This document shows, one piece after another, positions 53,696-63,898 of a stretch of 64,000 bases of DNA. A program made the translations under genes and the position numbers. The notes under the pieces were generated by a model, which did not search any database, was not told where the DNA came from, and worked only from the letters and a program-made list of their open reading frames with translations. The stretch is from Dysgonomonas mossii. Lineage in GTDB: Bacteria; Bacteroidota; Bacteroidia; Bacteroidales; Dysgonomonadaceae. Numbering within the stretch: position 1 is the first letter of the stretch; the number at the start of each line of letters is the position of its first letter. The stretch covers positions 310,001 through 374,000 of the forward strand of contig NZ_SPPK01000002.1 of the NCBI RefSeq assembly GCF_004569505.1, read 5' to 3'.

Positions 53696-55963
53696 TTATA
53701 CAGGTTGAGTATATTCCCCACCGATTTGCTTCCTGTTAACGGCTTTTACTCCCTTTATTTTGGCTAAGCGAGCGCATAATGCCTGCAAGTCGTTCACATC
53801 GTGAACGTTTACCACGATTCGCCCTTCAAATACACCGTCGTTGGATTCTATGCTCATATTCTTGATATTCAGCGATCCGGCAGTAATTACTTTCGTGATG
53901 TCGTTGAGCATTCCTATGCGGTCGATACCGTTTATGGTGATTGCCGAAATGAACGGAAATTGTGTATAGCTACCCCATTCGAGGTTTACAATTCTGTTGC
54001 CGTGGCTGGCTTTTAGCTTGAGCGCTACGGGGCAGTTTATGCTGTGTACTTCTACTTCGTTGTTATCTGTAATATATCCGATCACCTTGTCGCCCGGAAT
54101 GGGGTTGCAGCAGGTTGGCATTATAAAATTCTTGTTGAAAGAATCTTCTTCGAGGATATATGTTTTTTTAGGATCAATCGGTTCGTTCTCCGATATTTTT
54201 GTTTCTGCTTTCCCTATCTTTTTGCCTACATGCAATGCTTGTTTCATGTAGCTGAATATGCCATTGTTAGGGTTTTGCCTTTTTAGGGTCAGCAGTTTTT
54301 CTATTTTCTGAGGCAGTGCTATTTCTTGGTTGCCGATAGCATAGAAAAGGTCTTCTTTATTCGTTTTCTGATAATAGTCCATCATTTTGTCGAGGATGGG
54401 CTGCGTAATTTCTATCGTTGAGCCTTCGGTGCTTTTGTAAAGCATTTCCTCTCCTTGCTTGGCGATGTCCCTTTTCAGTTTTCGCAGAGCATATTCTACC
54501 TTTGTGCGGGCTTTGGCAGTAGTAACGATGCTCAGCCATTCCAGTTTTGGTATCTGCGATTTCGATGTAAGTATTTCTACCTGATCTCCGCTTTTTAGCT
54601 TTTCACTCAGCGGAACGAGCTTATGATTTACTTTGGCTCCGATGCAATGGTCTCCGATATCGGAGTGCAGATCGTAAGCAAAGTCTAAAGCTGTGGCTCC
54701 CTGCGCCAATGTCCTGATTTCACCTTTTGGGGTGAATACGAATATTTCTTGCGAAAAAAGATTAAGCTTTATTGTATCCAGAAAATCCAATGCATTCGGG
54801 CTTGGGCTTTCCAGTATTTCCTGAATGGTTTTGAGCCATTTGTCTAGCTCGGTATCTTCTTCTATTTTGCCTTCTTTGTATTTCCAATGTGCCGCAAATC
54901 CTTTTTCGGCTACATCGTCCATGCGACGGCTGCGTATTTGTATTTCTACCCACTGTCCGTCGGGTCCCATTACGGTGAGGTGCAGTGCTTGATAACCGTT
55001 GGCTTTAGGGCGGCTTACCCAGTCTCGGATACGATCGGGGCGAAGCTTATAAATATCTGTTATGACGGAATATATATCCCAACATCGCTTTTTCTCGTCT
55101 ACACCGAGTTCGTTTTCGAAAATGATGCGGACAGCGAATATATCGTATATCTCCTCGAATGGCACACCTTTGGCTTGCATCTTATTCCAGATAGAATATA
55201 CTGATTTGTCTCGAGCCCTGATTTCGTATTTGAATCCAAGCTCATTCAGTTTTTCTATAACCGGTTGTGCAAAATGCTCGTAGAGGTCTTTTCTGGAGAG
55301 GTGTGTTTCTTGAAGTTTGGATGATATTTCCTGATATATTTGTGGGTTTTCCCATTTGAAGCTGAGTTCTTCAAGTTCTGTTTTTATGGCAAATAGTCCT
55401 AAGCGATGGGCGAGGGGTGCATAGATAAACATGGTTTCTCCGGCTATCTTGTATTGCTTGGCCGGCGCCATAGACCCCAATGTGCGCATATTATGCAAGC
55501 GGTCGGCTATCTTGACCAGAATAACACGGATGTCGTCCGACATGGTAAGCAGCAGCTTTCTGAAGTTCTCGGCCTGTGCCGAAACATTTTCACCAAACAT
55601 ACCACTCGATATCTTTGTAAGCCCGTCTACAATCTGAGCTATTTTCTCACCAAAGAGAACTTTTATATCTTCTACTGTATATTCGGTATCTTCTACCACG
55701 TCGTGCAGCAATGCCGCACAGATGGATGTGGAACCAAGCCCTATCTCGCCGCAAACAATGCGTGCGACGGCTATCGGGTGCATAATATATGGCTCTCCCG
55801 AACGGCGACGGGCTCCTTTGTGAGCCTCCTTTGCCAAAAGGAAAGCTTTGGTTATAATTTCTACCTTGCGCCTGTGGTTCGTCTTAAGATAATCATCGAT
55901 CAGACCGTTAAATTCCGACTCGATGGCTAAATCATCATTCGTATGTGTATCCTCTTTACCCAT
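53696..55963 (-). CDS. Bifunctional (p)ppGpp synthetase/hydrolase (Rel/SpoT)
   Basis: 755 aa. HD hydrolase domain (YIMHPIAVARIV; AALLHDVVEDTEYT), synthetase domain (RARDKSVYSIWNKMQ), TGS domain (FTPKGEIRTLAQGATALDFA) and C-terminal ACT domain (about 680-755). The complete domain order suggests both activities. It sets the stringent response. A possible -7 box TATTTTTG lies at 55982-55989. Last of the par-mltD-rel run. Confidence 0.95.
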   Translation of the reverse strand: MGKEDTHTNDDLAIESEFNGLIDDYLKTNHRRKVEIITKAFLLAKEAHKGARRRSGEPYIMHPIAVARIVCGEIGLGSTSICAALLHDVVEDTEYTVEDIKVLFGEKIAQIVDGLTKISSGMFGENVSAQAENFRKLLLTMSDDIRVILVKIADRLHNMRTLGSMAPAKQYKIAGETMFIYAPLAHRLGLFAIKTELEELSFKWENPQIYQEISSKLQETHLSRKDLYEHFAQPVIEKLNELGFKYEIRARDKSVYSIWNKMQAKGVPFEEIYDIFAVRIIFENELGVDEKKRCWDIYSVITDIYKLRPDRIRDWVSRPKANGYQALHLTVMGPDGQWVEIQIRSRRMDDVAEKGFAAHWKYKEGKIEEDTELDKWLKTIQEILESPSPNALDFLDTIKLNLFSQEIFVFTPKGEIRTLAQGATALDFAYDLHSDIGDHCIGAKVNHKLVPLSEKLKSGDQVEILTSKSQIPKLEWLSIVTTAKARTKVEYALRKLKRDIAKQGEEMLYKSTEGSTIEITQPILDKMMDYYQKTNKEDLFYAIGNQEIALPQKIEKLLTLKRQNPNNGIFSYMKQALHVGKKIGKAETKISENEPIDPKKTYILEEDSFNKNFIMPTCCNPIPGDKVIGYITDNNEVEVHSINCPVALKLKASHGNRIVNLEWGSYTQFPFISAITINGIDRIGMLNDITKVITAGSLNIKNMSIESNDGVFEGRIVVNVHDVNDLQALCARLAKIKGVKAVNRKQIGGEYTQPV

Positions 55964-56061
55964 AAATATTCAGTAAGGATACAAAAATAATAAATTCAAC
56001 GATAATTAACAGCAAGAGTGTTGTAATAAAGTGGTTTTAACAATAATGTTTTATTTCCTTA

Positions 56062-58044
56062 TTAGTTGCCGGCTGTAAGCGTTTCGTCTTTCGTTGGCTG
56101 TTGGGCTTTGATATTAGATGCACCTTCGGTTCTACTGTCGGGAAGAATGATTAATAATCGTTGTCCAACCTTTGCTACATTCGATGACAGCTTATTCCAA
56201 GTTATGATCTCCTTTTTTGTTACATTATAGCGTGAAGCTATCTGTGTAATGGTTTCTCCAATTCTTACTTTGTGGTATATAATTTTGGATTCGCCTGCCG
56301 AGCGGGTTTCTTTAGCAGTGGAGTTGTCATCTTCATCGTCTTCATCGTCTGAAGCTATGCGTACACGAGGAAGCTGAGATTCGTCTCGTTCTGTTCCTAC
56401 TTTTTTCAGGTAGGTATCGAAGAGTGATGCTGTAAAGGCTGTATCTATTTCTACTGTTGGCAATATTGGCTCACTCAGTTTGTTTTGCACAGCTACTTCT
56501 TCTTCTACCTCAATATATTTCGTTTTCTGAATCTTTAGTTGCTTACCGGCTATCAGGCTATTGCTTTTTATATTGTTCCATTTCTTTAGCTGAGCCACTG
56601 TTGTTCCGTTTTTCTTTGCTATCCCTGCCCAAGTATCACCTCTGCGAACTTTGTAGTATGAGGTTACTGTTTTGGCTTCGGTTTTTTTGACGGTATTTAC
56701 CGACTTATTGCTAGTGTTGTCCGAGCTTTGGGTATTGGATGCCAATACTGCTTCGCCTGATTGTTGCTCTGCCTTTTGCGGAACTTCACGATATATTTTC
56801 AGGCGTCTGCCTACTGTCAGTTTGTTAGAAGACAGGCTATTCCATTGTTTTATCTGATTGGATGTTACTCCGTATTTGCTTGCCAGCTTAGATAGTGTGT
56901 CTCCTCTTTTTACCCGATAAGTAATTGTTTTGGAGCCGGATGTGCCTCCGCCAACTACGTCTAATCCTGCAACTTTGCGGTGCGGCATCAGTTCTTCAAA
57001 CTTATGAGCGTATATTGTATCCTTGTTCTCGATAAATGCAGATACCTTTTGTATTGGCAGATTCAGTGCATATCCTTTGTATTCGCCGGGTATTATGTCG
57101 CTCTTAAACTGAGGGTTGAACTGGCGCAAGTCGTCAACAGATACATTTATTATATCGGCAATTTGCTGGAAGTGCACGTTTTTATTAATCATCAACGAGT
57201 CCATCGATGCCGGATTGCTGCATTCTATAGGGCAGATATTATGATCGTTGTAATAATTCATTATATATGTAGCAGCAATAAATGCAGGTACATATCCTCT
57301 GGTTTCGCGGGGCAGATAAGGGTAGATGGCCCAATAGTCGGTTTGTCCGCCACTGCGTCGTATGGCTTTGTTTACATTCCCGGGTCCGCAGTTGTATGCA
57401 GCGATTACAAGATTCCAGTCGCCATAGATAGAGTATAAATCTTTTAGGTATTTGGCAGCGGCATTTGTCGACTTCATCGGGTCGCGGCGTTCGTCTACCA
57501 AACTGTTTATCTCCAGATCGTACATCTTTCCGGTACTTGCCATGAATTGCCAAAGTCCTGTTGCTCCTACTCTTGAGCGGGCAATAGGATTGAGTGCTGA
57601 TTCTATAACGGGCAGATATTTTAGTTCGAGAGGTAATCCTTCACGGTCGAGAGCTTCTTCGAATAGAGGGAAATAAAACTTTCCTTCACCCAGCATGTAG
57701 CTTACCTGATTTTTTCTACGTCCTGCATACATTTCTATATAGCTTCTGACTACGGGATTGAATACCATTTCCATCTTGGTGGGCAGGCTATACAAGCGGC
57801 GTATGTAGATTGAATCGTCAAAAACGATTGGCAGGTCGCTTAGCGATTTGCAATCGTCTCCATATTTAACATTCTTACTCCATGTAGACAACAACTGGTC
57901 GTAATTTTGCTCCATGTCTGCAGGGAAAACAATCGAATTGTCTGTGATTGTGTCGCGTAATGCGAGAGATTTGCGATTACTTTGCCCGACGACTGCGAGT
58001 GAGCAGCCAATAAGAAATCCGGTAAATATAATTTTTCTCAGCAT
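56062..58044 (-). CDS. Membrane-bound lytic transglycosylase with three LysM domains (MltD-like)
   Basis: 660 aa from MLRKIIFTG (an earlier Met at 58065 adds seven residues). Signal peptide, then an SLT domain with catalytic Glu148 in VIESALNPIARS and GATGLWQFMASTGK. Three LysM repeats follow: TYRVKRGDTLSKLASKYGV, YYKVRRGDTWAGIAKKNGT and YHKVRIGETITQIASRYNV. It cleaves peptidoglycan glycan strands in the periplasm. It is 48 bp after the DUF5683 gene. Confidence 0.94.
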   Translation of the reverse strand: MLRKIIFTGFLIGCSLAVVGQSNRKSLALRDTITDNSIVFPADMEQNYDQLLSTWSKNVKYGDDCKSLSDLPIVFDDSIYIRRLYSLPTKMEMVFNPVVRSYIEMYAGRRKNQVSYMLGEGKFYFPLFEEALDREGLPLELKYLPVIESALNPIARSRVGATGLWQFMASTGKMYDLEINSLVDERRDPMKSTNAAAKYLKDLYSIYGDWNLVIAAYNCGPGNVNKAIRRSGGQTDYWAIYPYLPRETRGYVPAFIAATYIMNYYNDHNICPIECSNPASMDSLMINKNVHFQQIADIINVSVDDLRQFNPQFKSDIIPGEYKGYALNLPIQKVSAFIENKDTIYAHKFEELMPHRKVAGLDVVGGGTSGSKTITYRVKRGDTLSKLASKYGVTSNQIKQWNSLSSNKLTVGRRLKIYREVPQKAEQQSGEAVLASNTQSSDNTSNKSVNTVKKTEAKTVTSYYKVRRGDTWAGIAKKNGTTVAQLKKWNNIKSNSLIAGKQLKIQKTKYIEVEEEVAVQNKLSEPILPTVEIDTAFTASLFDTYLKKVGTERDESQLPRVRIASDDEDDEDDNSTAKETRSAGESKIIYHKVRIGETITQIASRYNVTKKEIITWNKLSSNVAKVGQRLLIILPDSRTEGASNIKAQQPTKDETLTAGN

Positions 58045-58091
58045 AAGTGTTTTTTTATGATACATAGCAAGGGATAGGAACCCTGCTTAGT

Positions 58092-58790
58092 TTAAAAATT
58101 TATAATACATTGAAGCCCGAAAGCGGCTTTAGAATAGGGTGTCGGTATCCAGATCATGGGTTCAATCCGCATGGATAGATCCGGAGACATATCAAAATCA
58201 TATAATTGAGCATCGACATACGCGTCGATCATACATAGTGCATATACTCCAACCGAAGCAATAATAGCCAAGTCGCGATTTCTCCTGAAAAAGTCTTTCT
58301 GACGCTTAAATCTATCGATCCAAACTTGCTTATTTGCTTGTACATCTTTGTTACTGATAAAGTTCAGATAGCTCGTTCCTGTGCCCAATACAAGGTCTTT
58401 ATAAGCCTGCGAATACTCGTTGTACCGTGCTCCATTCCATGTTATGGCATAGGTAAGTCCTAATGCGCCTCCATAGATAATGGGTAGTTTCCAGTATTTG
58501 CGGTTATAAATTTGCCCTGCTCCGGGAAAGATAGCCGAGTATAAGACTGCCTTTTTAGAGTCAGGCTTAAACTCAGGTTTGCCAATCGTAATTATAGAAT
58601 CGGCTAATACCACTACAGGTTTTTCGCTTATCAGCGGAGATACGGTATCACTCTTGATAGCGTTTTCTTTTGCTTCCCGCCGTGCATTTTTGAGAATGGT
58701 AGAATCATTTGGAAGTGCCTCCTGAGCATTGCTACTCAGACAAAAGTTCCCTAAAACGCAACACAAACCAATTATTAACCCCTTCCTCAT
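58092..58790 (-). CDS. DUF5683 secreted/outer-membrane protein
   Basis: 232 aa with a signal peptide ending near SNAQ (residue 23), then FKPDSKKAVLYSAIFPGAGQIYNRKYWKLPIIYG, the family's signature. Two amphipathic hydrophobic segments follow. Function is unknown; it is nearly always between parB and mltD in Bacteroidetes, hinting at envelope or division-linked work. Confidence 0.9.
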   Translation of the reverse strand: MRKGLIIGLCCVLGNFCLSSNAQEALPNDSTILKNARREAKENAIKSDTVSPLISEKPVVVLADSIITIGKPEFKPDSKKAVLYSAIFPGAGQIYNRKYWKLPIIYGGALGLTYAITWNGARYNEYSQAYKDLVLGTGTSYLNFISNKDVQANKQVWIDRFKRQKDFFRRNRDLAIIASVGVYALCMIDAYVDAQLYDFDMSPDLSMRIEPMIWIPTPYSKAAFGLQCIINF

Positions 58791-58816
58791 ATAGATATTA
58801 CGGAGAATACTTCGTT

Positions 58817-59725
58817 TTATTTTTTTAATTGGTCAAAAATAGCTATAATTTTTTCCAGATCTTCTTCCGACTTGAAAGGGATGCTTATTTTCCCTTTTCC
58901 TTTTTCGTTGCAAGTCAGTTGAACCTTTGTAGAAAAGAATTTTGATAAATGGTCTTTCAACAATTCAAATTCTTCGGGAGTCGCCTTTTTTATCCCCGCT
59001 TTTTTTACGGTTTCTACTGCTTTCTCTTCTTTAAGCAGATCTTCAAGCTTTTCTCCCTTGCTGATAGCTCTTACGTATTCTTCTACTTTGCGCACCGACA
59101 GTCCTTCTTCAAGTATCAGTTCGTATACTTCGAGCTGAGCCGCAGGGTCTTCGAGAGTGACAAGTGTACGGGCGTGTGCCATATCTATCTTCTTGTCTCT
59201 GATGCCCATTTGTATTTCAGCCGGAAGCTTCAACAAGCGCAGGTAGTTGGCTATTGTTGTCCTTTTCTTTCCTACACGTTCGCTCAGTCGTTCCTGTGTA
59301 AGATCATATGTTTCTATCAGATTCTGATATGCCAAAGCTATTTCTATCGAGTTGAGGTCTTCACGCTGGATATTTTCCACAAGGGCCATCTCCATCACAT
59401 TTTCGTCCTCTGCCGTTTTTATATATGCAGGGATTGTAGTCAGGGAGGCCATGAGTGAAGCTCTGTAGCGACGCTCTCCGGCTATGATCTGATATGAGTC
59501 TTCGTTTATTTTTCGTAAAGTAATTGGCTGTATAACACCTATCTGCCGAATAGAAGATGCAAGCTCTTGTAATGCTTCGTCATCAAAAATACGTCTTGGC
59601 TGATCGGGATTAGCCTGTATCTTCGATAATTCTATTTCGTTGATAGAGGAAGAGCCTTCGGTCTTTACTTCGTCAATGGCAATCAGTGCATCGAGTCCTC
59701 TTCCTAAAACCATTTTTTTAGCCAT
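58817..59725 (-). CDS. parB: Chromosome partitioning protein ParB
   Basis: 302 aa. ParB/Spo0J nuclease-like N-terminal domain with EIELSKIQANPDQPRRIFDD, the CTPase-type GERRYRAS motif and an HTH (RLSERVGKKRTTIANYLRL), then a dimerisation C-terminus. Binds parS and spreads. 27 bp after this gene is the DUF5683 gene; parA lies 34 bp upstream. Confidence 0.97.
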   Translation of the reverse strand: MAKKMVLGRGLDALIAIDEVKTEGSSSINEIELSKIQANPDQPRRIFDDEALQELASSIRQIGVIQPITLRKINEDSYQIIAGERRYRASLMASLTTIPAYIKTAEDENVMEMALVENIQREDLNSIEIALAYQNLIETYDLTQERLSERVGKKRTTIANYLRLLKLPAEIQMGIRDKKIDMAHARTLVTLEDPAAQLEVYELILEEGLSVRKVEEYVRAISKGEKLEDLLKEEKAVETVKKAGIKKATPEEFELLKDHLSKFFSTKVQLTCNEKGKGKISIPFKSEEDLEKIIAIFDQLKK

Positions 59726-59759
59726 AATTGTTAGTTATATATTCTACAGAAAAACAAAG

Positions 59760-60524
59760 TTAAGAATTTTTCTCAATAAGCTCTTGCGCCAGCTGCATAT
59801 GATTGATCGCTCCTTTGGATGCTGCATCATATACCAATACCGGCTGAGCGAAACTTTGCGATTCGCTGAGCTTGATATTTCGCTGTATAACGGTAGTAAA
59901 TACCAAGTCTTGGAAGTGGTTTTTCACCTCTTCATATATTTGGTTTGCCAAGCGCAAACGGGCATCGTACATCGTGAGAAGGAATCCTTCTATTTCCAAT
60001 GCCGGGTTTAGCTTGTTCTTTATTATCTTTATTGTATTCAGTAATTTGCTGATTCCTTCGAGGGCGAAATATTCGCACTGCACGGGTATGATGATAGAGT
60101 CTGCCGCTGTAAGCGCATTTACTGTAATCAGCCCCAATGACGGAGAGCAGTCGATGAGTATAAAATCATAATCGGCCTTCATGGGAACTAACACTGCCGC
60201 TAGTTGTTTTTCCCTATTTTCTATATTCAGCATTTCCAGTTCGGCACCTACCAGATTGATGTGCGAAGGCAGTACATCAAGGCGTTCTATGTCGGTCTTT
60301 ACGATTGCATCTTTGGGCAATGCTGTACCGATAAGGCATTCATAGATCGTTTTGTTTACTTTCTTTATGTCTACCCCAAGTCCGGAAGATGCATTTGCTT
60401 GAGGGTCGGCGTCTACTACCAGTACCTTTTTTTCGAGTGCTGCCAACGATGCCGCCAAGTTGATTGTGGTGGTGGTTTTTCCTACGCCACCCTTTTGATT
60501 AGCTAATGCTATAATTTTACCCAT
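59760..60524 (-). CDS. parA: Chromosome partitioning ATPase ParA (Soj)
   Basis: 254 aa from MGKIIALANQ; the longer frame's first Met at 60557 is less likely. Deviant Walker A KGGVGKTTTTIN, DADPQANASSGLG and DFILIDCSPSLG are intact. Works with ParB in origin segregation. The 60525-60676 spacer shows no strong terminator for the glycosyltransferase gene that ends at 60677. Confidence 0.97.
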   Translation of the reverse strand: MGKIIALANQKGGVGKTTTTINLAASLAALEKKVLVVDADPQANASSGLGVDIKKVNKTIYECLIGTALPKDAIVKTDIERLDVLPSHINLVGAELEMLNIENREKQLAAVLVPMKADYDFILIDCSPSLGLITVNALTAADSIIIPVQCEYFALEGISKLLNTIKIIKNKLNPALEIEGFLLTMYDARLRLANQIYEEVKNHFQDLVFTTVIQRNIKLSESQSFAQPVLVYDAASKGAINHMQLAQELIEKNS

Positions 60525-60676
60525 AGAGAAAGTTAATAATAAAATTTCCGAGGACAAATTAAATAAATAAAAATAGGATTTAGAAGTTAAATATGTGTAA
60601 CAAGATATTTTTTGTTGAAAAGTCAGGCAGATTGTTAATAAAAGCCGAGCGCATTTATCTGCTTGTACACCAAAAG

Positions 60677-61840
60677 CTATGAATTAACAGCCAATAGTTT
60701 TTCCACGCTTTTCAGCCAGCCCTGATAGTCGAATCGGGCAACAGCCTTGTGGAGGTCTGCACTGTATTTAACGGATAGGGTAGGGTTGTCCAAAACCATC
60801 TTCATGCCCTGATAAACCCCTTTGGTACTATTGTCTACAAGGATGCCGTATTTGCCTCCGTCTACAATGTTGCCGGGGCCTCCGCAGTTGGTCGTTATCA
60901 CAGGTGTTTTTAGTGCCATCGATTCGAGTAAGGCGAGTGAAAAGCTTTCTCTCTCTGATACACATAGCGACCATTTGCACTGTAATATATAAGGAAAAGG
61001 ATTGTCTATTCGTCCTTTCAGCGTGATAATATCCTGCAGGTGTGATATTGCAATGGAATCTTGCATCGATTGGCTATCCATGCCTTCGCCTATTATATAT
61101 ATATGGAAATCATACCCTTCTTCTTTTAACCTCCTTGCTGCGCTAATCAGTCTGTCGGTACGCTTTTCGGGAGAAGTGCGTGTCAGTAATATGAAGTTGG
61201 TTTGTCCTTGCGGCAGGGTTTCTATCGTTTGTTTCGATTTTTCTATCGCTTTTGTAAGGTCTATAGCGTTGTATAATACCCGTATGTCCTGATTGGGGCT
61301 TGTTTCGTTGTGCAATACAGAGAGGTATGCATTTTTGGCTGCATCCGACACACATACTATTTTATCGAAATGGTTGTATGACGCTTGTACAAGCTTTAAT
61401 TGCTTCTTGTTGAGCCATGCCGAGAATTTATCTCGCAAAGAATCTGTTTCGTATGTGCGTTTATATAAAATATTGTGTATCCATAAAATTTTGGATAAAC
61501 GCATCTTGCTGAATATACGAGCAAAGAATGTTTCTTTGAAACAAACGATCTGGTCGTAGTCAGATTCTTTTATGCCTTTCCATTTCGCAAACAAGCGGGG
61601 AAAGAATACCATAAAATTCTCTCCCAACTTTTTTTTCAGGTGCGATGTATTCTCTTTGTATATATACTTTATAGTAATGGATTGTGATATTTCTTCGATC
61701 AATATATTCTTGTCCGAAGGCATTGGCAAAAGAAGCGTGATCACACACTTTTTACCTGCCAGATGATTGAGCAGGCTCACCAATAGCTTTTCGGTTCCGC
61801 CTGTTTCCATGCCATCGTTGAAGAATAAAATACGTTTCAT
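60677..61840 (-). CDS. Family 4 glycosyltransferase
   Basis: 387 aa, GT-B fold. N-terminal FFNDGMETGGTEKLLVSLLN, C-terminal NFILLTRTSPEKRTDRLISA and the donor-site E-x7-E in SERESFSLALLESMALKTPV. Likely adds a sugar to a surface polysaccharide or lipid; donor and acceptor are unknown. The ATG at 61838-61840 directly follows the hemH stop codon (TAGATG), implying translational coupling. Confidence 0.92.
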   Translation of the reverse strand: MKRILFFNDGMETGGTEKLLVSLLNHLAGKKCVITLLLPMPSDKNILIEEISQSITIKYIYKENTSHLKKKLGENFMVFFPRLFAKWKGIKESDYDQIVCFKETFFARIFSKMRLSKILWIHNILYKRTYETDSLRDKFSAWLNKKQLKLVQASYNHFDKIVCVSDAAKNAYLSVLHNETSPNQDIRVLYNAIDLTKAIEKSKQTIETLPQGQTNFILLTRTSPEKRTDRLISAARRLKEEGYDFHIYIIGEGMDSQSMQDSIAISHLQDIITLKGRIDNPFPYILQCKWSLCVSERESFSLALLESMALKTPVITTNCGGPGNIVDGGKYGILVDNSTKGVYQGMKMVLDNPTLSVKYSADLHKAVARFDYQGWLKSVEKLLAVNS

Positions 61841-62800
61841 CTAAGAAATTATTTTAGCTACAGCTTCTACCCAATGCGGCTCACTGTTGAGGCAAGGGAT
61901 ATATGTAAGGTCTGTACCTCCTTGTTTTAGGAACAGTTCTTTTGTTCTTATATCTATATCGTATAATGTTTCCAGATTGTCGGCAGCAAAGCCCGGAGCA
62001 ACCACCAGCAGTTTCTTCTGACCTTCTTCTGCCAGTTCTTTTACTATTTCATCCAAGTCGGGGCCCAGCCATTTCTTGCCCATCGCCGAGTGGTAGGTTT
62101 GGCGGGTTTTCTTGGTGTCGATACCCAGCTCCTTGATCACAAGCCTCACCGTTTCTTTGGTTTGGTATACGTAGTCGAATTCTTTTCCTTTCTTCCAGCC
62201 TTCTTCTACATGGTCGAGCGGAAGGCTATGGAAACTGAAAATAATTTTGTCGTATTCTTTTTCGATATATGGTCGTATACTTTCGGCTAAAGCAGAAATA
62301 TAGGCAGGATGATTGAAGTACGGCTCTATAAATTTTAGTCTGAAAGGGTACGGACGTTTAAAAAACTCTTTGCCAACCTGATCTACCGCTGTCTTGTACG
62401 ATGATTCTGCATACTGTGGAAACAGTGGGAACACAACCACCTCGTGCAATCGGTTATTCTTGCTCATCAGGTAATCGAGTGCGGCAGTTGTATCGGGTTG
62501 TCCGTATCTCATGGCGGGTTCGGTGGGTAGGCCAGTGAGCTCTTCCAGCTTTTCGGACAATTGTTTTGCCTGATGTATCAATGGCGAGTCGTCGAGCGAA
62601 TTGTCCCAAATGAGTTCGTAATGCGCTGTAGAGCTGAACTGACGGAGCGGAATAATAATTCCGTTGACCAAGATAGGTCGAAACCAATCGGGAACGGTCA
62701 TCACATAGGGGTCTGAAAGCATCGATCGGATAAAGAATTTTACATCTTTTCGTTCACATGTCTTCGGACTGCCTGTATTTACTATTAATACTCCTCTCAT
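61841..62800 (-). CDS. hemH: Ferrochelatase
   Basis: 319 aa from MRGVLIVNTG. Catalytic His in IIFSFHSLP and Glu in AADNLETLYDID are present, with QTYHSAMGKKWLGP in between. Inserts iron into protoporphyrin IX. The start at 62827 used by a longer frame lies within the terminator, so 62800 is preferred. Followed without gap by the glycosyltransferase. Confidence 0.95.
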   Translation of the reverse strand: MRGVLIVNTGSPKTCERKDVKFFIRSMLSDPYVMTVPDWFRPILVNGIIIPLRQFSSTAHYELIWDNSLDDSPLIHQAKQLSEKLEELTGLPTEPAMRYGQPDTTAALDYLMSKNNRLHEVVVFPLFPQYAESSYKTAVDQVGKEFFKRPYPFRLKFIEPYFNHPAYISALAESIRPYIEKEYDKIIFSFHSLPLDHVEEGWKKGKEFDYVYQTKETVRLVIKELGIDTKKTRQTYHSAMGKKWLGPDLDEIVKELAEEGQKKLLVVAPGFAADNLETLYDIDIRTKELFLKQGGTDLTYIPCLNSEPHWVEAVAKIIS

Positions 62801-62809
62801 TTTTCTTCT

Positions 62810-62851
62810 AAAAAAGACACCATACACTCCCGAAAAGGAAAATATGGTGTC
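62810..62851 (-). terminator. Terminator of manA
   Basis: GACACCATA (62816-62824) pairs with TATGGTGTC (62843-62851), 9 bp; a run of six T on the minus strand follows (62810-62815). It lies between manA and hemH, and its place argues for the hemH start at 62800. Confidence 0.88.
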
Positions 62852-62881
62852 GCGTTATTATATAAATATCTTATAAACTAA

Positions 62882-63856
62882 CTATACATATGTTTCCAAA
62901 AGTAGGACATTGCCTTCGGGGCTGATGCTTACGCTTTGTGTGTCGGCAGGGATAAGGATTGTTTCGCCTTGCTTCACACTCAGGTCGTTGCCTTTATTGT
63001 CTCGTATATTGCAAGCACCTCCCATACAAATATAAGCAACAAATGAGTCATTGTCACTATAGTCTCTTGTAATATCTTTGGTAAGCTCAAGCAGATTGGT
63101 TGTGAAGTATCTGCACGATTCCAATTCTACCGGTTGATTTTCCTTGCGTGTGTATGCTGTTTGGTAGCTGTCGTACAATTTATAATCGATAGCATCTTTT
63201 GCCAATTCGGTATGCAGTTCGCGTCCGTTACCGTTGGCATCTTTACGGTTGTAGTCGTAGATGCGGTATGTGATGTTCGATGTTTGTTGTATTTCGGCGA
63301 TGAATGTTCCGGCGCCGATTGCATGAACACGTCCGGCAGGCAAGAAGAATACATCTCCTTTTTTAACGTCATGTTTTGCAAGGTAATCTACAAATGTATT
63401 GTCTTCAATGCTTTTTACATATCCATCGGGAGTTATTTCTTTTTCGAATCCCGAATATAGGAATGCGCCCGGAGCAGCATTGATAACATACCACATTTCG
63501 GTTTTCCCGAAAGAGTTGTGTCTTTTCTTTGCCAGTTCATCGTCAGGATGTACCTGTATCGACAGATTGTCACGTGCATCTATAAACTTGATAAGCAAAG
63601 GAAATGTAGTGCCGAACGTTTCGAAATTCTTCTTCCCGAGCAACTGCTCTTTGTATGTAGAAATAATTTCGTCGAGGCTTTTGTTTTCCAACGCACCGTT
63701 GGCCACTACCGAAACGTTGCCTTCCACGCTTGATATTTCCCAGCTTTCGCCGATCCCTTCCTGAAGCGGGCTTACGTTTTTAAACTTACATATTTCGTCT
63801 CCCCCCCAGATGATGGATTTGAGGATAGGTTTAAATTTTAATGGGTATAAACTCAT
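62882..63856 (-). CDS. manA: Mannose-6-phosphate isomerase, class I
   Basis: 324 aa. Zinc-site motif QVHPDDELAK, FLPAGRVHAIGAGTFIAEIQ and TYRIYDYNRKD are characteristic of type I phosphomannose isomerases of the short Bacteroidetes group. Interconverts mannose-6-P and fructose-6-P, feeding GDP-mannose or glycan breakdown. A terminator follows. Confidence 0.95.
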   Translation of the reverse strand: MSLYPLKFKPILKSIIWGGDEICKFKNVSPLQEGIGESWEISSVEGNVSVVANGALENKSLDEIISTYKEQLLGKKNFETFGTTFPLLIKFIDARDNLSIQVHPDDELAKKRHNSFGKTEMWYVINAAPGAFLYSGFEKEITPDGYVKSIEDNTFVDYLAKHDVKKGDVFFLPAGRVHAIGAGTFIAEIQQTSNITYRIYDYNRKDANGNGRELHTELAKDAIDYKLYDSYQTAYTRKENQPVELESCRYFTTNLLELTKDITRDYSDNDSFVAYICMGGACNIRDNKGNDLSVKQGETILIPADTQSVSISPEGNVLLLETYV

Positions 63857-63883
63857 TTGGTTGAAAATTTATTTTTGTGATTA

Positions 63884-63898
63884 CACGGAATATCCGTG
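63884..63898. promoter_or_regulatory. Inverted repeat upstream of manA
   Basis: CACGGA-ATA-TCCGTG is a perfect 6-bp dyad 28 bp before the manA start. Short GTGATT phrases surround it on both sides. Possible operator or leader hairpin. The remaining sequence to 64000 holds no gene. Confidence 0.4.
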
